In this document: positions 34,921-43,750 of the stretch, piece after piece
How the letters are laid out: each line of letters opens with the position of its first letter
Numbering within the stretch: the stretch's first letter is position 1
DNA from: Blastomonas sp. CACIA14H2
GTDB lineage: Bacteria > Pseudomonadota > Alphaproteobacteria > Sphingomonadales > Sphingomonadaceae
Direction of reading: 5' to 3'
DNA length: 64,000 nucleotides
NCBI GenBank assembly: GCA_000503195.1
Contig: AYSC01000001.1
Coordinates: 124,001-188,000, forward strand
Position numbers and translations under genes: made by a program
The notes under the pieces: model-generated
The model's input: the letters and a program-made list of their open reading frames with translations, nothing else
Told to the model about the DNA's origin: nothing
Databases searched by the model: none

Positions 34921-35705
34921 GCGAGATGCAGGCCAACGTGACTTTGGAATGGCACGGGCCGATCGCCCTCGTGCGGTTTGCCAATCCGCCGAAAGGCGTC
35001 ATGACGGCCAAGGCTGCGGCCCAGCTTCGCGATGCCTTGTCGGATGCGATCGCGGCCGACGAGGTGCGCGTCATCATTTTGACGGGCGGCGAGGATGGCG
35101 TGTTCATCCGGCATGCGGACGTGGCCCAGATAGCCAGGGCCGGCGATCACCTCGCGCGCGGTGAGGTGCAGCCGGAACGCTTTGCCGACAGTCCATTCAA
35201 TGCCGTCGCCGCGCTGCTGGAGGCATCGCCCAAGCCGGTGATTGCGGCCATCAACGGCATCTGCATGGGCGGCGGCCTGGAACTGGCGCTGGCATGCACG
35301 CTGCGCGTCGCCAGCAGCGATGTGGCCGCGATCGGCCTTCCGGAGATCCGTATCGATATCTTCCCCGGTGCCAACGGCCTGGCCCGATTGGCCGGGATTA
35401 TCGGGTGGCACAAGGCGCGCCTGATGACCTTGCGCGGTTCCCTGCTCGACGCGCGTGCCGCACGGGACGCAGGCATTGTCGACGAGATCGTTCCGATTGC
35501 CCTCGATGGCGCGATGGAAATCGCGCTCGAGCTGGCGGGGCGTGCGCCTGCGGCAATCCGAACGATCATGCGGCTCTCGGTCGATCGACCTTCGATGGCC
35601 GACGTCAGCATGGCCTTCGGGTCGCTGCTGAAGGAGGAGCCCGCGATCCGAGCCCGGCTGCACCGGTTCGTTGCGGACAACGAGCAGCTGGACCAGATTC
35701 CGTGA
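34917..35705 (+). CDS. Enoyl-CoA hydratase/isomerase family protein
   Basis: A 262-residue crotonase. The oxyanion segments are visible: GGEDGVFIRHADVAQIA (loop 1) and NGICMGGGLELALACTLRVAS (loop 2, GGG followed by ELALAC). The catalytic Glu expected in a hydratase is replaced in part: the segment LPEIRIDIFPGANGLARLAGIIG carries a Glu in the first but a less usual context for the second. It may be hydratase, isomerase or hydrolase. ATG overlaps the preceding stop by four bases. Confidence 0.88.
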   Translation: MSEMQANVTLEWHGPIALVRFANPPKGVMTAKAAAQLRDALSDAIAADEVRVIILTGGEDGVFIRHADVAQIARAGDHLARGEVQPERFADSPFNAVAALLEASPKPVIAAINGICMGGGLELALACTLRVASSDVAAIGLPEIRIDIFPGANGLARLAGIIGWHKARLMTLRGSLLDARAARDAGIVDEIVPIALDGAMEIALELAGRAPAAIRTIMRLSVDRPSMADVSMAFGSLLKEEPAIRARLHRFVADNEQLDQIP

Positions 35706-35714
35706 GCATGTCCG

Positions 35715-36908
35715 ATGGGCTTTGAATTCTATCCCGAACTGGGGGCGTTCCGCGATGAGGTGCGGTCGTTCTTCGAGAACGACTATCCGCAAGACCTGAT
35801 CGCCAGGGTCAAAGCCGGTGTGATCCTGTCCCGCCAGGATCAGGTCCGAAACCAGCAGGCGCTCCAGTCCCGCGGCTGGCTGGCGATCTCCTGGCCGAGG
35901 GAATATGGCGGTCCGGGCTGGGATGCCGCGCACCGCCATGTGTTCGAGGAAGAGGCCGACCGGGCAGGCGCGCCGGCCATCGTGCCCATGGCGGTCCTCT
36001 ATGTCGGGCCGGTCATCTATACCTTTGGCAACGAGGAGCAGAAGCGCCGCTGGCTTCCTTCGATCCTCGATTCCACCGAATTCTGGGGGCAGGGATATGG
36101 CGAGCCCGAAGCGGGCTCCGATCTGGCAAGCCTGCGCATGACGGCGGAGCGGGACGGTGATAACTATGTTCTGAACGGCAGCAAGATCTGGACCTCCTAT
36201 GGGCATTGGGCCGACTGGATTTTCTGCCTCGCCAGGACCAGCCGGGAGGAGCGCAAACAGGATGGCATCAGTTTCCTGTGCGCGGAAATGTCGTCACCCG
36301 GGATCAGCGTCCATCCGATCATCTCGCTGGACGGCATCCACCATCTCAACCGTGTGGACTTCGACAATGTGCGTGTCCCGGTTTCGCAACGGATCGGCGA
36401 CGAAGGCAAGGGCTGGCATTACGCGACGTTCCTGCTCCAGGGTGAGCGGTTGTCCTATGCGCACATCGCCCGCAAGCGTGAAGACATGAAGCTGTTGCGA
36501 CAGCTTGCGTCGCGCCTGCCCGGTGACGACGGGCAACCCCTGATCCATTCGCCGGTGCTTGCTGCAAAATTGGCCGCCTGCGAGATCGAGGTCGAGACGC
36601 TCGGCATCTCGCTGATGCGGACATTGTCTGCCGGCGAGGCCGCGTCCCCCGCTCAGGTCTCCGCATTGAAGATCGCCGCGACGCAATCGGCCCAGCGCAT
36701 CAGCGAACTGTTCGTCGAGCTTGCGGGGCCGCAAGGAGCCGTGTTCGCTGAACGGCACGGCGAAGGCTGGCAGGCTGCGATGCCTCTGGTGGAACCCTTC
36801 GCGCCGCCGGCCATGGCAGCCTATCTCTTCGAACGCGCGCAGACAATTTACGGTGGCGCGACCGAAGTCCAGAAAAACATCATCTGGCGGATGCTGGATC
36901 GGCAATGA
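35715..36908 (+). CDS. Acyl-CoA dehydrogenase
   Basis: A 397-residue acyl-CoA dehydrogenase with RGWLAISWPREYGGPGW, GYGEPEAGSDLASLRM, VLNGSKIWTSYGHWADW, HINxVDFDNVRVP-like linker and C-terminal YGGATEVQKNIIWRML. This is the FadE28/IpdE-like layout common in steroid, terpene and aryl-alkanoate side-chain degradation. Nine bases after the enoyl-CoA hydratase stop, so in the same operon as the enzymes at 33697 and 34917. Confidence 0.92.
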   Translation: MGFEFYPELGAFRDEVRSFFENDYPQDLIARVKAGVILSRQDQVRNQQALQSRGWLAISWPREYGGPGWDAAHRHVFEEEADRAGAPAIVPMAVLYVGPVIYTFGNEEQKRRWLPSILDSTEFWGQGYGEPEAGSDLASLRMTAERDGDNYVLNGSKIWTSYGHWADWIFCLARTSREERKQDGISFLCAEMSSPGISVHPIISLDGIHHLNRVDFDNVRVPVSQRIGDEGKGWHYATFLLQGERLSYAHIARKREDMKLLRQLASRLPGDDGQPLIHSPVLAAKLAACEIEVETLGISLMRTLSAGEAASPAQVSALKIAATQSAQRISELFVELAGPQGAVFAERHGEGWQAAMPLVEPFAPPAMAAYLFERAQTIYGGATEVQKNIIWRMLDRQ

Positions 36909-37024
36909 GAGCGGTTTGCGGTGCACCGCAAGCCGGTGCCGATCCTCTTGGCGCTGATCCCGTTTGGCTAATAGCGCCTGTGACGCAACCGAATGCATGA
37001 CATTCTATGATGGAGGAACAGGGA

Positions 37025-39319
37025 GTGGGCGGACGTGACATGGCGAATGCGAAGGACGACCACCGTCCGCTGGCTGGTGTGCGTCTGATCGATTGCGCCG
37101 TCGGGCCGATGGCGGCCATTGCGCGGCATTTCGCCGAACTGGGAGCGGACGTGATCCGCGTCGAGCCGCAAGAAGGCGCGGTGGATCGGCATGCGGGCAG
37201 CACCTGCCAAGGGGTCAGCCTCGATTTCGTGGCCGCCAATCTCGGCAAGCGTGCGGCCGTCATGGATCGTCTGGATGCCCTGCTGGCGGATGCCGACATA
37301 TTGATCGCGCCACGCGATGCCCTTGATGTGCAAGGTTTGCGGCTTCGCCACCCGGCCCTGGTCATCCTGTGCGTGTCCGATTTCGGTGACACCGGGCGCT
37401 TCCGCGACTGGATCGGTTCGGACGCGCTGTTCCATGCCTTGTCGGGTGAACTGTCCCGCTCGGGCATTCCCGGGCGCACGCCCTTGCTGCCGCCAGGGCA
37501 GCTCGCCATGGCGTGCGCGGTGGTGCAGGCGGCGTTTGTCACGCTCGTCGCCTATTGGGAGGCGCTCAGGACGGGGGAGGGGGACCATCTCGACTTTTCC
37601 GTACTCGACGGAGCCGCGCAGGCGCTTGATCCCGGCTACGGGATCGGAGGCAGCGCGGCGGGTGGAGTGCTGGCAAGCAAGCTGCCGCGGGGGCGGCCCG
37701 ACGTTCGCTTCATGTATCCGATCCTTGCCTGCAAGGACGGATTCGTGCGCCTTTGCGTCCTGGCACCCCGACAGTGGCAGGGCATGTTCGAGTGGATGGG
37801 CCGACCCGAGGAATTCGCCGATCCGTCGTTCAACAAGATGCAAGTTCGCTTCCAGTCGAAAACCCTGCTGCCCGCGATGGCGCAACTTTTCGTCAACAAG
37901 ACGCGCAGCGAGGCGGTACGGGAAGGACAGCGCCATGGCGTGCCGGCGGCCGCAGTCCTGACACTGGAAGAGGCTCTCGAATCCGAGCAGCTGGTTGCCC
38001 GGAAATTCCTCAGAACCGTGGACCTCGGCGGCGGGCTGAGCGCGCCGTTCCCGGACGGTGTGCTCGAACTGGACGGCGAGCGTATGGGCATTGCCGGCCC
38101 CGCACCAGCGCTGCCTGCATCCGACATCGCCTGGTGGCCCCGTGCCGAGCCGCTTCGCCCCGACCATTGCGGCGACCATCCATTTGCGGGGCTGAGGGTC
38201 CTCGACTTCGGGGTGATCGTGGTGGGGGCGGAAACGGGGAGACTGCTCGGCGACCAGGGGGCCGATGTCATCAAGATCGAGAGCTCGGCCTTTCCGGACG
38301 GAAGCCGCCAGAGCCGTTCGACCGGTCCGATCAGCCCCACCTTCGCGACCGGCCATCGCAACCGCCGCAGCCTGGGCCTCGATCTTCGCCATCCGCGCGG
38401 CAAGGAGTTGCTCTACAAGCTCATACGCGACACCGACGTGGTCTTGTCCAACTTCAAGGGCGGTACGCTTCAGGGGCTGGGTCTCGATTACGAAACACTC
38501 AAGGCGATCAACCCGGGTGTGATCGTCGTGGACAGCTCGGCTTTCGGACCGACAGGCCCCTGGTCCCGCCATATGGGCTATGGACCGCTCGTGCGCGCTT
38601 CGTCCGGACTGACCGACCAGTGGCGCTATCCCGGCGAACCGGACAGCTTCTCCGACGCGCTCACCGTCTATCCCGATCATGTGGCGGGACGTATCGGTGC
38701 GATCGGCGTGATCGCGCTGCTCATCCGCCGCTTGAAAACCCGAAAGGGCGGGCAAGTGAGCGTCAGCCAGTCCGAAGTGATGCTGAGCCATATGGCGGCG
38801 CGGATAGCCGCCACGGCGCTGACGCATGCGGGGCACGCGATCTCGAATGCGGGCGAACCGCAGTCAAGCGTGTATGCCTGTGCCGGTGACGACGAATGGT
38901 GCGTCGTCACGATCCGCGACGCAGCCGACGAGGAAGCGATCGCGCGCGTCACGGGCGGGCAAACGCTCGGCGAGTGGATGGAAAGGCTCGACCCGCGCGA
39001 TGCCATGGAGACCTTGCAGGCAGCGGGCGTTCCCGCAGCGGCCATGTTGCGTGTCTCCGAACTGCCGACCTTCGACTATTATGTCGAGCGCGGTTTCTTC
39101 CGCAAGTCCATCCATCCTCGCATTTCCGAGCCGCTGACCATGGAGGCATCGCCCGTCAGGTCGGAGAGGCTCCCTGCTCCCCCTGATCGGCCCGCCCCCG
39201 TCTTTGCTGAGCACAGCTTCGAAGTTCTGAAGGAGCGGCTGGGCCTGGGGCAGGATGAACTCGAAGAATTGCTGGCCGCCGGGGCTATCGAAGAGTTCGC
39301 AACGTTGCAGACAGCATGA
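37025..39319 (+). CDS. Double-domain class III (CaiB/BaiF) CoA-transferase
   Basis: About 764 residues: two complete class III CoA-transferase units in one chain (about residues 10-370 and 385-755). Each has its own LAGVRLIDCAVGP / FAGLRVLDFGVIVVGAETGRLLGDQGADVIKIE entry. In the first unit the family catalytic Asp position is kept (LDFSVLDGAAQ); in the second the aligned site reads VSVSQSEVML, Glu in place of Asp. Single-domain enzymes are about 400 residues and dimerise as interlocked rings, so the fusion could make an intrachain dimer with one active site. It probably moves CoA between an acid and a pathway acyl-CoA. GTG 37025 has GGAGG eight bases upstream; ATG 37007 and 37040 are alternatives. 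Confidence 0.85.
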   Translation: MGGRDMANAKDDHRPLAGVRLIDCAVGPMAAIARHFAELGADVIRVEPQEGAVDRHAGSTCQGVSLDFVAANLGKRAAVMDRLDALLADADILIAPRDALDVQGLRLRHPALVILCVSDFGDTGRFRDWIGSDALFHALSGELSRSGIPGRTPLLPPGQLAMACAVVQAAFVTLVAYWEALRTGEGDHLDFSVLDGAAQALDPGYGIGGSAAGGVLASKLPRGRPDVRFMYPILACKDGFVRLCVLAPRQWQGMFEWMGRPEEFADPSFNKMQVRFQSKTLLPAMAQLFVNKTRSEAVREGQRHGVPAAAVLTLEEALESEQLVARKFLRTVDLGGGLSAPFPDGVLELDGERMGIAGPAPALPASDIAWWPRAEPLRPDHCGDHPFAGLRVLDFGVIVVGAETGRLLGDQGADVIKIESSAFPDGSRQSRSTGPISPTFATGHRNRRSLGLDLRHPRGKELLYKLIRDTDVVLSNFKGGTLQGLGLDYETLKAINPGVIVVDSSAFGPTGPWSRHMGYGPLVRASSGLTDQWRYPGEPDSFSDALTVYPDHVAGRIGAIGVIALLIRRLKTRKGGQVSVSQSEVMLSHMAARIAATALTHAGHAISNAGEPQSSVYACAGDDEWCVVTIRDAADEEAIARVTGGQTLGEWMERLDPRDAMETLQAAGVPAAAMLRVSELPTFDYYVERGFFRKSIHPRISEPLTMEASPVRSERLPAPPDRPAPVFAEHSFEVLKERLGLGQDELEELLAAGAIEEFATLQTA

Positions 39320-39845
39320 CGGATTGACCTCCGGTGTTCGAAGCACGGATGGCGCAGCACGTAGTGACTGGGCTGCCATGCCCGGCCCGCGCCAATCAGT
39401 GCAGCGCGCAAAGCAACATCATCGTGAGCACGCCGTGGCTGCTATCAGCTAGCCCTGCGCGCTAACGTCAGGCGTGGCGGACAAGCCCAGCAAGGGGCTG
39501 GCCCGCATGTCGGCGGCCGGCGTGCGGCTTGGCCCCCCTGTAACCTTGCAAGTCCTTCGGAAGGCCGACCGAATCCGGCTCGGAGCGGCGCCTGCTGAAC
39601 GTGCCGCCGTTGTGCATCCGATGAACCTTCCATCGACCTTTGCCGGCGCGCAATCCTCCAGTCGGCGATGCAGATTCCCTGCCGTTCACGCCGATGCGCA
39701 GCTTGACAAAAAGTGCAAATTGGTGCTTCTAGGATTTATCGAACGTAGACTTAATGGCGTGACGGTAACCGAATTGGCAAGCTGAAGGCCATATGAATTG
39801 TCTGATTGGAATATCGCTCAAGCGGTAGGTAAGAGGAGAAGATGC
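39320..39845. other. Intergenic region before amidohydrolase
   Basis: About 525 bases without a recognisable gene. A TTGACA occurs at 39703-39708 but the nearest TAGGAT (39730-39735) is 21 bases away, too far for a normal promoter. No motif-1, -2 or -3 site was noticed. Confidence 0.35.
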
Positions 39846-41603
39846 ATGTATGATCTGCTGATCAAAGGCGGCACCATCGTCGATGGCACCCAGACGGCCC
39901 GCTATTTCGGAGATGTCGCCGTCAAGAACGGCGTCATCGAACGGATCGATCAGGGAATTTCCGAGAGCAGCGCGCGGCGCGTGATCGACGCTTCGGGCAA
40001 GATCGTGGCACCGGGCGTGATCGATACGCACACGCATTATGATGCTCCGCTGTTCTGGGATCCCTATGGAAGCAATTCCGGCTGGCACGGTGCGACCACG
40101 GTGGCGATCGGGAACTGCGGCTTTGGCTTTGCGCCCTGTTCACGCGACCGCGTGGCTCAGGACCGGCTGATGCAGATGATGGAACATACCGAGCAGATCG
40201 ACGGCAAGTCGATGCGCCTCGCGATGGATTGGGATTGGGAAAGCTTCCCCGATTGGCTCAATCGGCTCCGTCGCCTCGACAAGGGCGTGAACGTCGCAGC
40301 GTTCCTGCCGCTCAACTGTCTGATGGCCTATGTCATGGGGATGGACGCGGCCAAGACGCGCGCGCCCACCGCCACCGAGATGGACCGCATGAAGCTGCTG
40401 CTCGACGAGGCCATGTCGGCCGGAGCGCTCGGCTTTGCATTCACATACCAGGGCAAGACCACCAATCACGTCGATTTCGACGGCACGCTGATGCCGACCG
40501 ACGCCATGGACCCGAGTGTCGCTTACGCCTTGGCCGAAGTGCTCGCAGATCGTGGACAAGGCTGTGTCCAGATCAACTGCGACAAGATCGGGGTACATGA
40601 CTATCGATCGGTTGCGGAGCAGGTTGCCCGCGTGTCGGGGCAGCGCGTGATCTACAACACGCTGGCCCATCTGGATTCCACCAAAGAAGGCGAAACGGTC
40701 GCCAACCGCCTTGCCTGGCTTGACGAAATGGAGCGCCAGGGTCTCAACATCTACGGTCAGGGTACGGCATTCCGCTTCTGGTCGGAATTCACGCCTGCGG
40801 ACACCAACATGTGGGATCCGATCGTTCCGTTGCGTGCATTTTCGGTCGCTGACCGGAACGAAAAGCTTCGCCTTGCGGCCGACGAAGGTTTCCGATCCAC
40901 GCTCAAGTCCGAATATCGGCCGGATGAGATGGCGATCAGTGGCGGGTCGTTCGAGTCCTACATCCTCGTCAACCCAATGGGCGCGGAGCAATTTGCGGGC
41001 GATGTCGGCCAATCGCTCGGCGATATCGCCCAGCGCAACCAGAAGCACGTTATCGACGTGATGATGGACCTGGTCGGCGGTTCGGGTGGGGACGTCAAGC
41101 TGCGGACGGCCACGCCGCATGACATCGAGCCGCACATCAACATCATGCGCCACAAGCGTGCGATCGCCGGCACGTCGGACGGCGGAGCGCACAGCAAGTT
41201 CTGGGCCGGCGGCTATTATGCCACCGACAACATCATGCGCTGGTCGCGCGAAACCAATCTGGTCGAGCTGGAATTGCTGCATAACCGCAGCAGCCTGCTT
41301 GCAGCGCGCGCGCTCGGCCTTCACAAGCGTGGCGCCCTGATCGAGGGTTGGGCTGCCGACATGTACATCTACGATTACGAGAAGCTTGATTATCCCCGGG
41401 CCTTCGAAACGAAACATGACCTGCCGGGAGGCGAGTGGCGAGTGGATATTCCGTCGATCGGCATCGGATGGACGATCGTGAACGGCGAACCGACGCTCGA
41501 GGGGATGACCCCGACCGGGCGCTTCCCGGGCCGCATTGTCGGTAATACCGAGCTCGCTGCCCATGAGAATTCAGAGACTCCGGTGGCAGTGGCTGCGGAG
41601 TGA
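39846..41603 (+). CDS. N-acyl-D-amino-acid deacylase-like amidohydrolase
   Basis: A 585-residue metal-dependent amidohydrolase of the D-aminoacylase branch: LLIKGGTIVDGT, VAPGVIDTHTHYDAPLFWDP with the HxH metal motif, GATTVAIGNCGFGFAPC with the Cys ligand typical of D-aminoacylases, and SDGGAHSKFW near the end carrying the catalytic Asp. Family members hydrolyse N-acyl-D-amino acids, but many sphingomonad homologues in CoA clusters probably act on lactams, cyclic diketones or other amides. ATG 39846 follows AAGAGGAGAA; upstream ATGs are out of frame or crowd the ribosome site. It stands alone after a long intergenic stretch. Confidence 0.88.
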   Translation: MYDLLIKGGTIVDGTQTARYFGDVAVKNGVIERIDQGISESSARRVIDASGKIVAPGVIDTHTHYDAPLFWDPYGSNSGWHGATTVAIGNCGFGFAPCSRDRVAQDRLMQMMEHTEQIDGKSMRLAMDWDWESFPDWLNRLRRLDKGVNVAAFLPLNCLMAYVMGMDAAKTRAPTATEMDRMKLLLDEAMSAGALGFAFTYQGKTTNHVDFDGTLMPTDAMDPSVAYALAEVLADRGQGCVQINCDKIGVHDYRSVAEQVARVSGQRVIYNTLAHLDSTKEGETVANRLAWLDEMERQGLNIYGQGTAFRFWSEFTPADTNMWDPIVPLRAFSVADRNEKLRLAADEGFRSTLKSEYRPDEMAISGGSFESYILVNPMGAEQFAGDVGQSLGDIAQRNQKHVIDVMMDLVGGSGGDVKLRTATPHDIEPHINIMRHKRAIAGTSDGGAHSKFWAGGYYATDNIMRWSRETNLVELELLHNRSSLLAARALGLHKRGALIEGWAADMYIYDYEKLDYPRAFETKHDLPGGEWRVDIPSIGIGWTIVNGEPTLEGMTPTGRFPGRIVGNTELAAHENSETPVAVAAE

Positions 41604-41965
41604 TCTGAACCACTCGTTGGAGTGTCATCAGTGGACCGGCCTTTGCATCCCCATCGTCGAAAGGCACATGTCGCAACGTCCGTTCTGATCATCGGAACCG
41701 ACCCAGGCGACACGACGACCGATGGGCTGTGCAATAGCCGGTCCGACATCTGACGCGCAAAACCGGCGCAGCCGGCCCGCGATCGAGCGGGCGGCAATTT
41801 GGCACGGTGCAAGCCGGCGCGATGCCATGAAACCTGCGGGGCGGAGCCCTGCAGGTTTTTTGCAAGCTGGCGGCTCGAAGGCACCCCGCCAGACACCTGG
41901 TCGTGATGCCAGGCCAGCAATGAGCGTCCGGGCTGACGGGCGTCCGGACAGCGGGGCCTGCTCGC
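41604..41965. other. Convergent intergenic region
   Basis: About 360 bases between the converging amidohydrolase and folE genes, holding the terminator hairpin at 41830-41861. No gene recognised. Confidence 0.5.
41830..41861 (+). terminator. Rho-independent terminator
   Basis: AAACCTGC (41830-41837) pairs with GCAGGTTT (41851-41858), with an inner GGGC/GCCC stem, followed by a T-run to 41861. It is about 230 bases past the amidohydrolase stop, between convergent genes. Confidence 0.75.
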
Positions 41966-42589
41966 TCAATATCCCATCAGGCTGAGCACTTCCTTGCGGC
42001 TTCGGTCGTCGTCGAGGAAAATCCCCATCATTCGGCTCGTGACCATGGTCACCCCGGGGGTGCCGACGCCACGGGCGGTCATGCAGGCATGGCTCGCCTC
42101 GACGACCACAGCGACACCGACGGGGTTGAGATTGTCCCAGATGCATTGGGCGACTTCGGCGGTGAGGCGCTCCTGGATCTGCAAGCGGCGGGCAAAGCCA
42201 TGCGACACGCGCGCGAGCTTGGAGATGCCGACGACGTTGTTGCGCGGCAGATAGGCAATCGCCGCCTTGCCGATTATCGGGGCCATGTGATGCTCGCAGT
42301 GCGAATGGAACGGGATGTCCTTCAGCAGAACCAGTTCATTATACCCGCCGACCTCCTCGAACATGCGCGAGAGATGGGCCTCCGGGGCCTCGGCATAGCC
42401 CTGGCAATATTCCTTCCACGCGCGGGCGACGCGACGCGGCGTGTCGCGCAGGCCTTCGCGCGCGGGATCATCGCCCGCCCAGCGGATCAGTGTGCGAATG
42501 GCCTCTTCGACATGCTCGGGAACGAGGAGTTTGCCATCGGGGCCTACCGGATCAGACCGTTGCCGCGCTGTCTTGCTGTCGCTGCTCAA
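41966..42589 (-). CDS. folE: GTP cyclohydrolase I
   Basis: A 207-residue FolE with all key motifs: DTPRRVARAWKEYCQGY, the zinc/active-site segment PFHSHCEHHMAPIIGKAAIAYLP (Cys and His ligands), KLARVSHGFARRLQIQERLT, and the second zinc Cys in VVVEASHACMTARGVGTPG. It makes 7,8-dihydroneopterin triphosphate from GTP, the first step to folate and pterin cofactors. The only start that fits the conserved length is TTG at 42589, whose TTGA overlaps the stop of the upstream acyl-CoA dehydrogenase. Coupling of folE to a catabolic acyl-CoA dehydrogenase pair is unusual; it may supply extra tetrahydrofolate or pterin, or be chance. Confidence 0.95.
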   Translation of the reverse strand: MSSDSKTARQRSDPVGPDGKLLVPEHVEEAIRTLIRWAGDDPAREGLRDTPRRVARAWKEYCQGYAEAPEAHLSRMFEEVGGYNELVLLKDIPFHSHCEHHMAPIIGKAAIAYLPRNNVVGISKLARVSHGFARRLQIQERLTAEVAQCIWDNLNPVGVAVVVEASHACMTARGVGTPGVTMVTSRMMGIFLDDDRSRKEVLSLMGY

Positions 42590-43737
42590 GCCTCCATCGC
42601 CTCCCGTCGGGGGGCGGCGGACGCGGCCGACACGGAACTGGCACCGACCAGCCGCAGGTGATACTCGGACGGCCCGAACATGGCCTCGATGGCCAGGATG
42701 CGCTTCAGATGATGGCCAACCGAAACCTCATCGGTTGTCCCCACTCCCCCGTGAATCTGGACGGCGGATTCGGCAATCGCGCGACCGAGCCGGCCAGCCT
42801 GGGCCTTGAGCAGCGAATAGTCGCGTGGCTCGGCTCGCCCGCTTTCGATCAGCGCGGCCGTGTAGAACAGCGTCGATCTGGCCTTGACATAGGCCAGCTT
42901 CATATCGGCCAGCCGGTGCGCGATCGCCTGGAAGCTGCTGATGGGAACGCCAAACTGCTTGCGGGTCCCGGCATATTGAACGCTGGCGGTCAGCAGCGCG
43001 GCCATCGCGCCCACCGCCTCGGCCGACAAGGCCAGCAAGGCATCATGGACGATGTCCTGTATCGCCTTGTCCGCGTTCGACTGGATGAGGGCGTCCGGGG
43101 CGAGGCGTACGTTCTCGAACCGGATATTGGCAGCCCGGCGACCGTCGATAGTCGAATAGCATTCCATGCCGACGCCCCGCAATGTCGGGTCAACCAGGAG
43201 CATGGCGAGAGCGCCGTCTGGCAGACGGGCCGTGACGAGAAGCACATCCGCGTCGGTACCGCCGAGCACAAGGCGCTTTTCCCCGTTGAGCAAGAGCCCG
43301 TCGTCCGTCGGGATCAGTTCGGTGGCGATGCGGGTGATGTCGGCAGTGCCATGACCTTCTTCATGGGCCAAAGCGCCAAGGGCACTTCCTTCCATCAGGC
43401 GCTCGAGCCAGCCCAGCGCGCCCGCATGCCCGTCGACACGCGCAAGCGCCCGACCCGTCAAGAGAATGGAAGGAAGATATGGCTCCACGACGAGATGCTC
43501 GCCGAGCAGTTCCGCCAGCAAGACGAGGTCCGAGGCCTTTCCGCCGAACCCCCCGACAGCTTCGGGGAAGGGGGCGTGCAGCAGGCCCATATCCCGGAAT
43601 TGCCGCCACACGCGCTCGGATCTGCCTGCCGACGAATGCACGATCTGCTGGCGCTGGTCGAAATCGTAATGCTGGCCCAGCAGGCGGGACATCGCGTCAC
43701 GCAGCATGACCTGCTCTTCGGTGAAGGTGAAGTCCAT
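42586..43737 (-). CDS. Acyl-CoA dehydrogenase, second-subunit type
   Basis: A 383-residue acyl-CoA dehydrogenase homologue: MDFTFTEEQVMLRDAM start, DMGLLHAPFPEAVGGFGG, ARIRFENVRLAP-like segment, and QYAGTRKQFGVPISSFQAIAHRLADM. The C-terminus reads QIHGGVGTTDEVSVGHHLKRILAIEAMFGPSEYHL, lacking the YxGTNEIQ motif. Such short, motif-poor proteins pair with a normal acyl-CoA dehydrogenase as alpha2beta2 heterotetramers in steroid and terpenoid pathways. Here the partner (43751) ends 13 bases upstream. Start chosen at ATG 43737, consistent with the family N-terminus. Confidence 0.9.
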   Translation of the reverse strand: MDFTFTEEQVMLRDAMSRLLGQHYDFDQRQQIVHSSAGRSERVWRQFRDMGLLHAPFPEAVGGFGGKASDLVLLAELLGEHLVVEPYLPSILLTGRALARVDGHAGALGWLERLMEGSALGALAHEEGHGTADITRIATELIPTDDGLLLNGEKRLVLGGTDADVLLVTARLPDGALAMLLVDPTLRGVGMECYSTIDGRRAANIRFENVRLAPDALIQSNADKAIQDIVHDALLALSAEAVGAMAALLTASVQYAGTRKQFGVPISSFQAIAHRLADMKLAYVKARSTLFYTAALIESGRAEPRDYSLLKAQAGRLGRAIAESAVQIHGGVGTTDEVSVGHHLKRILAIEAMFGPSEYHLRLVGASSVSAASAAPRREAMEA

Positions 43738-43750
43738 CGGTTCTGATTCC

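Noticed and set aside
39703-39735. Sigma-70 promoter before the amidohydrolase
   Set aside because: TTGACA and TAGGAT are 21 bases apart, outside the normal spacing.
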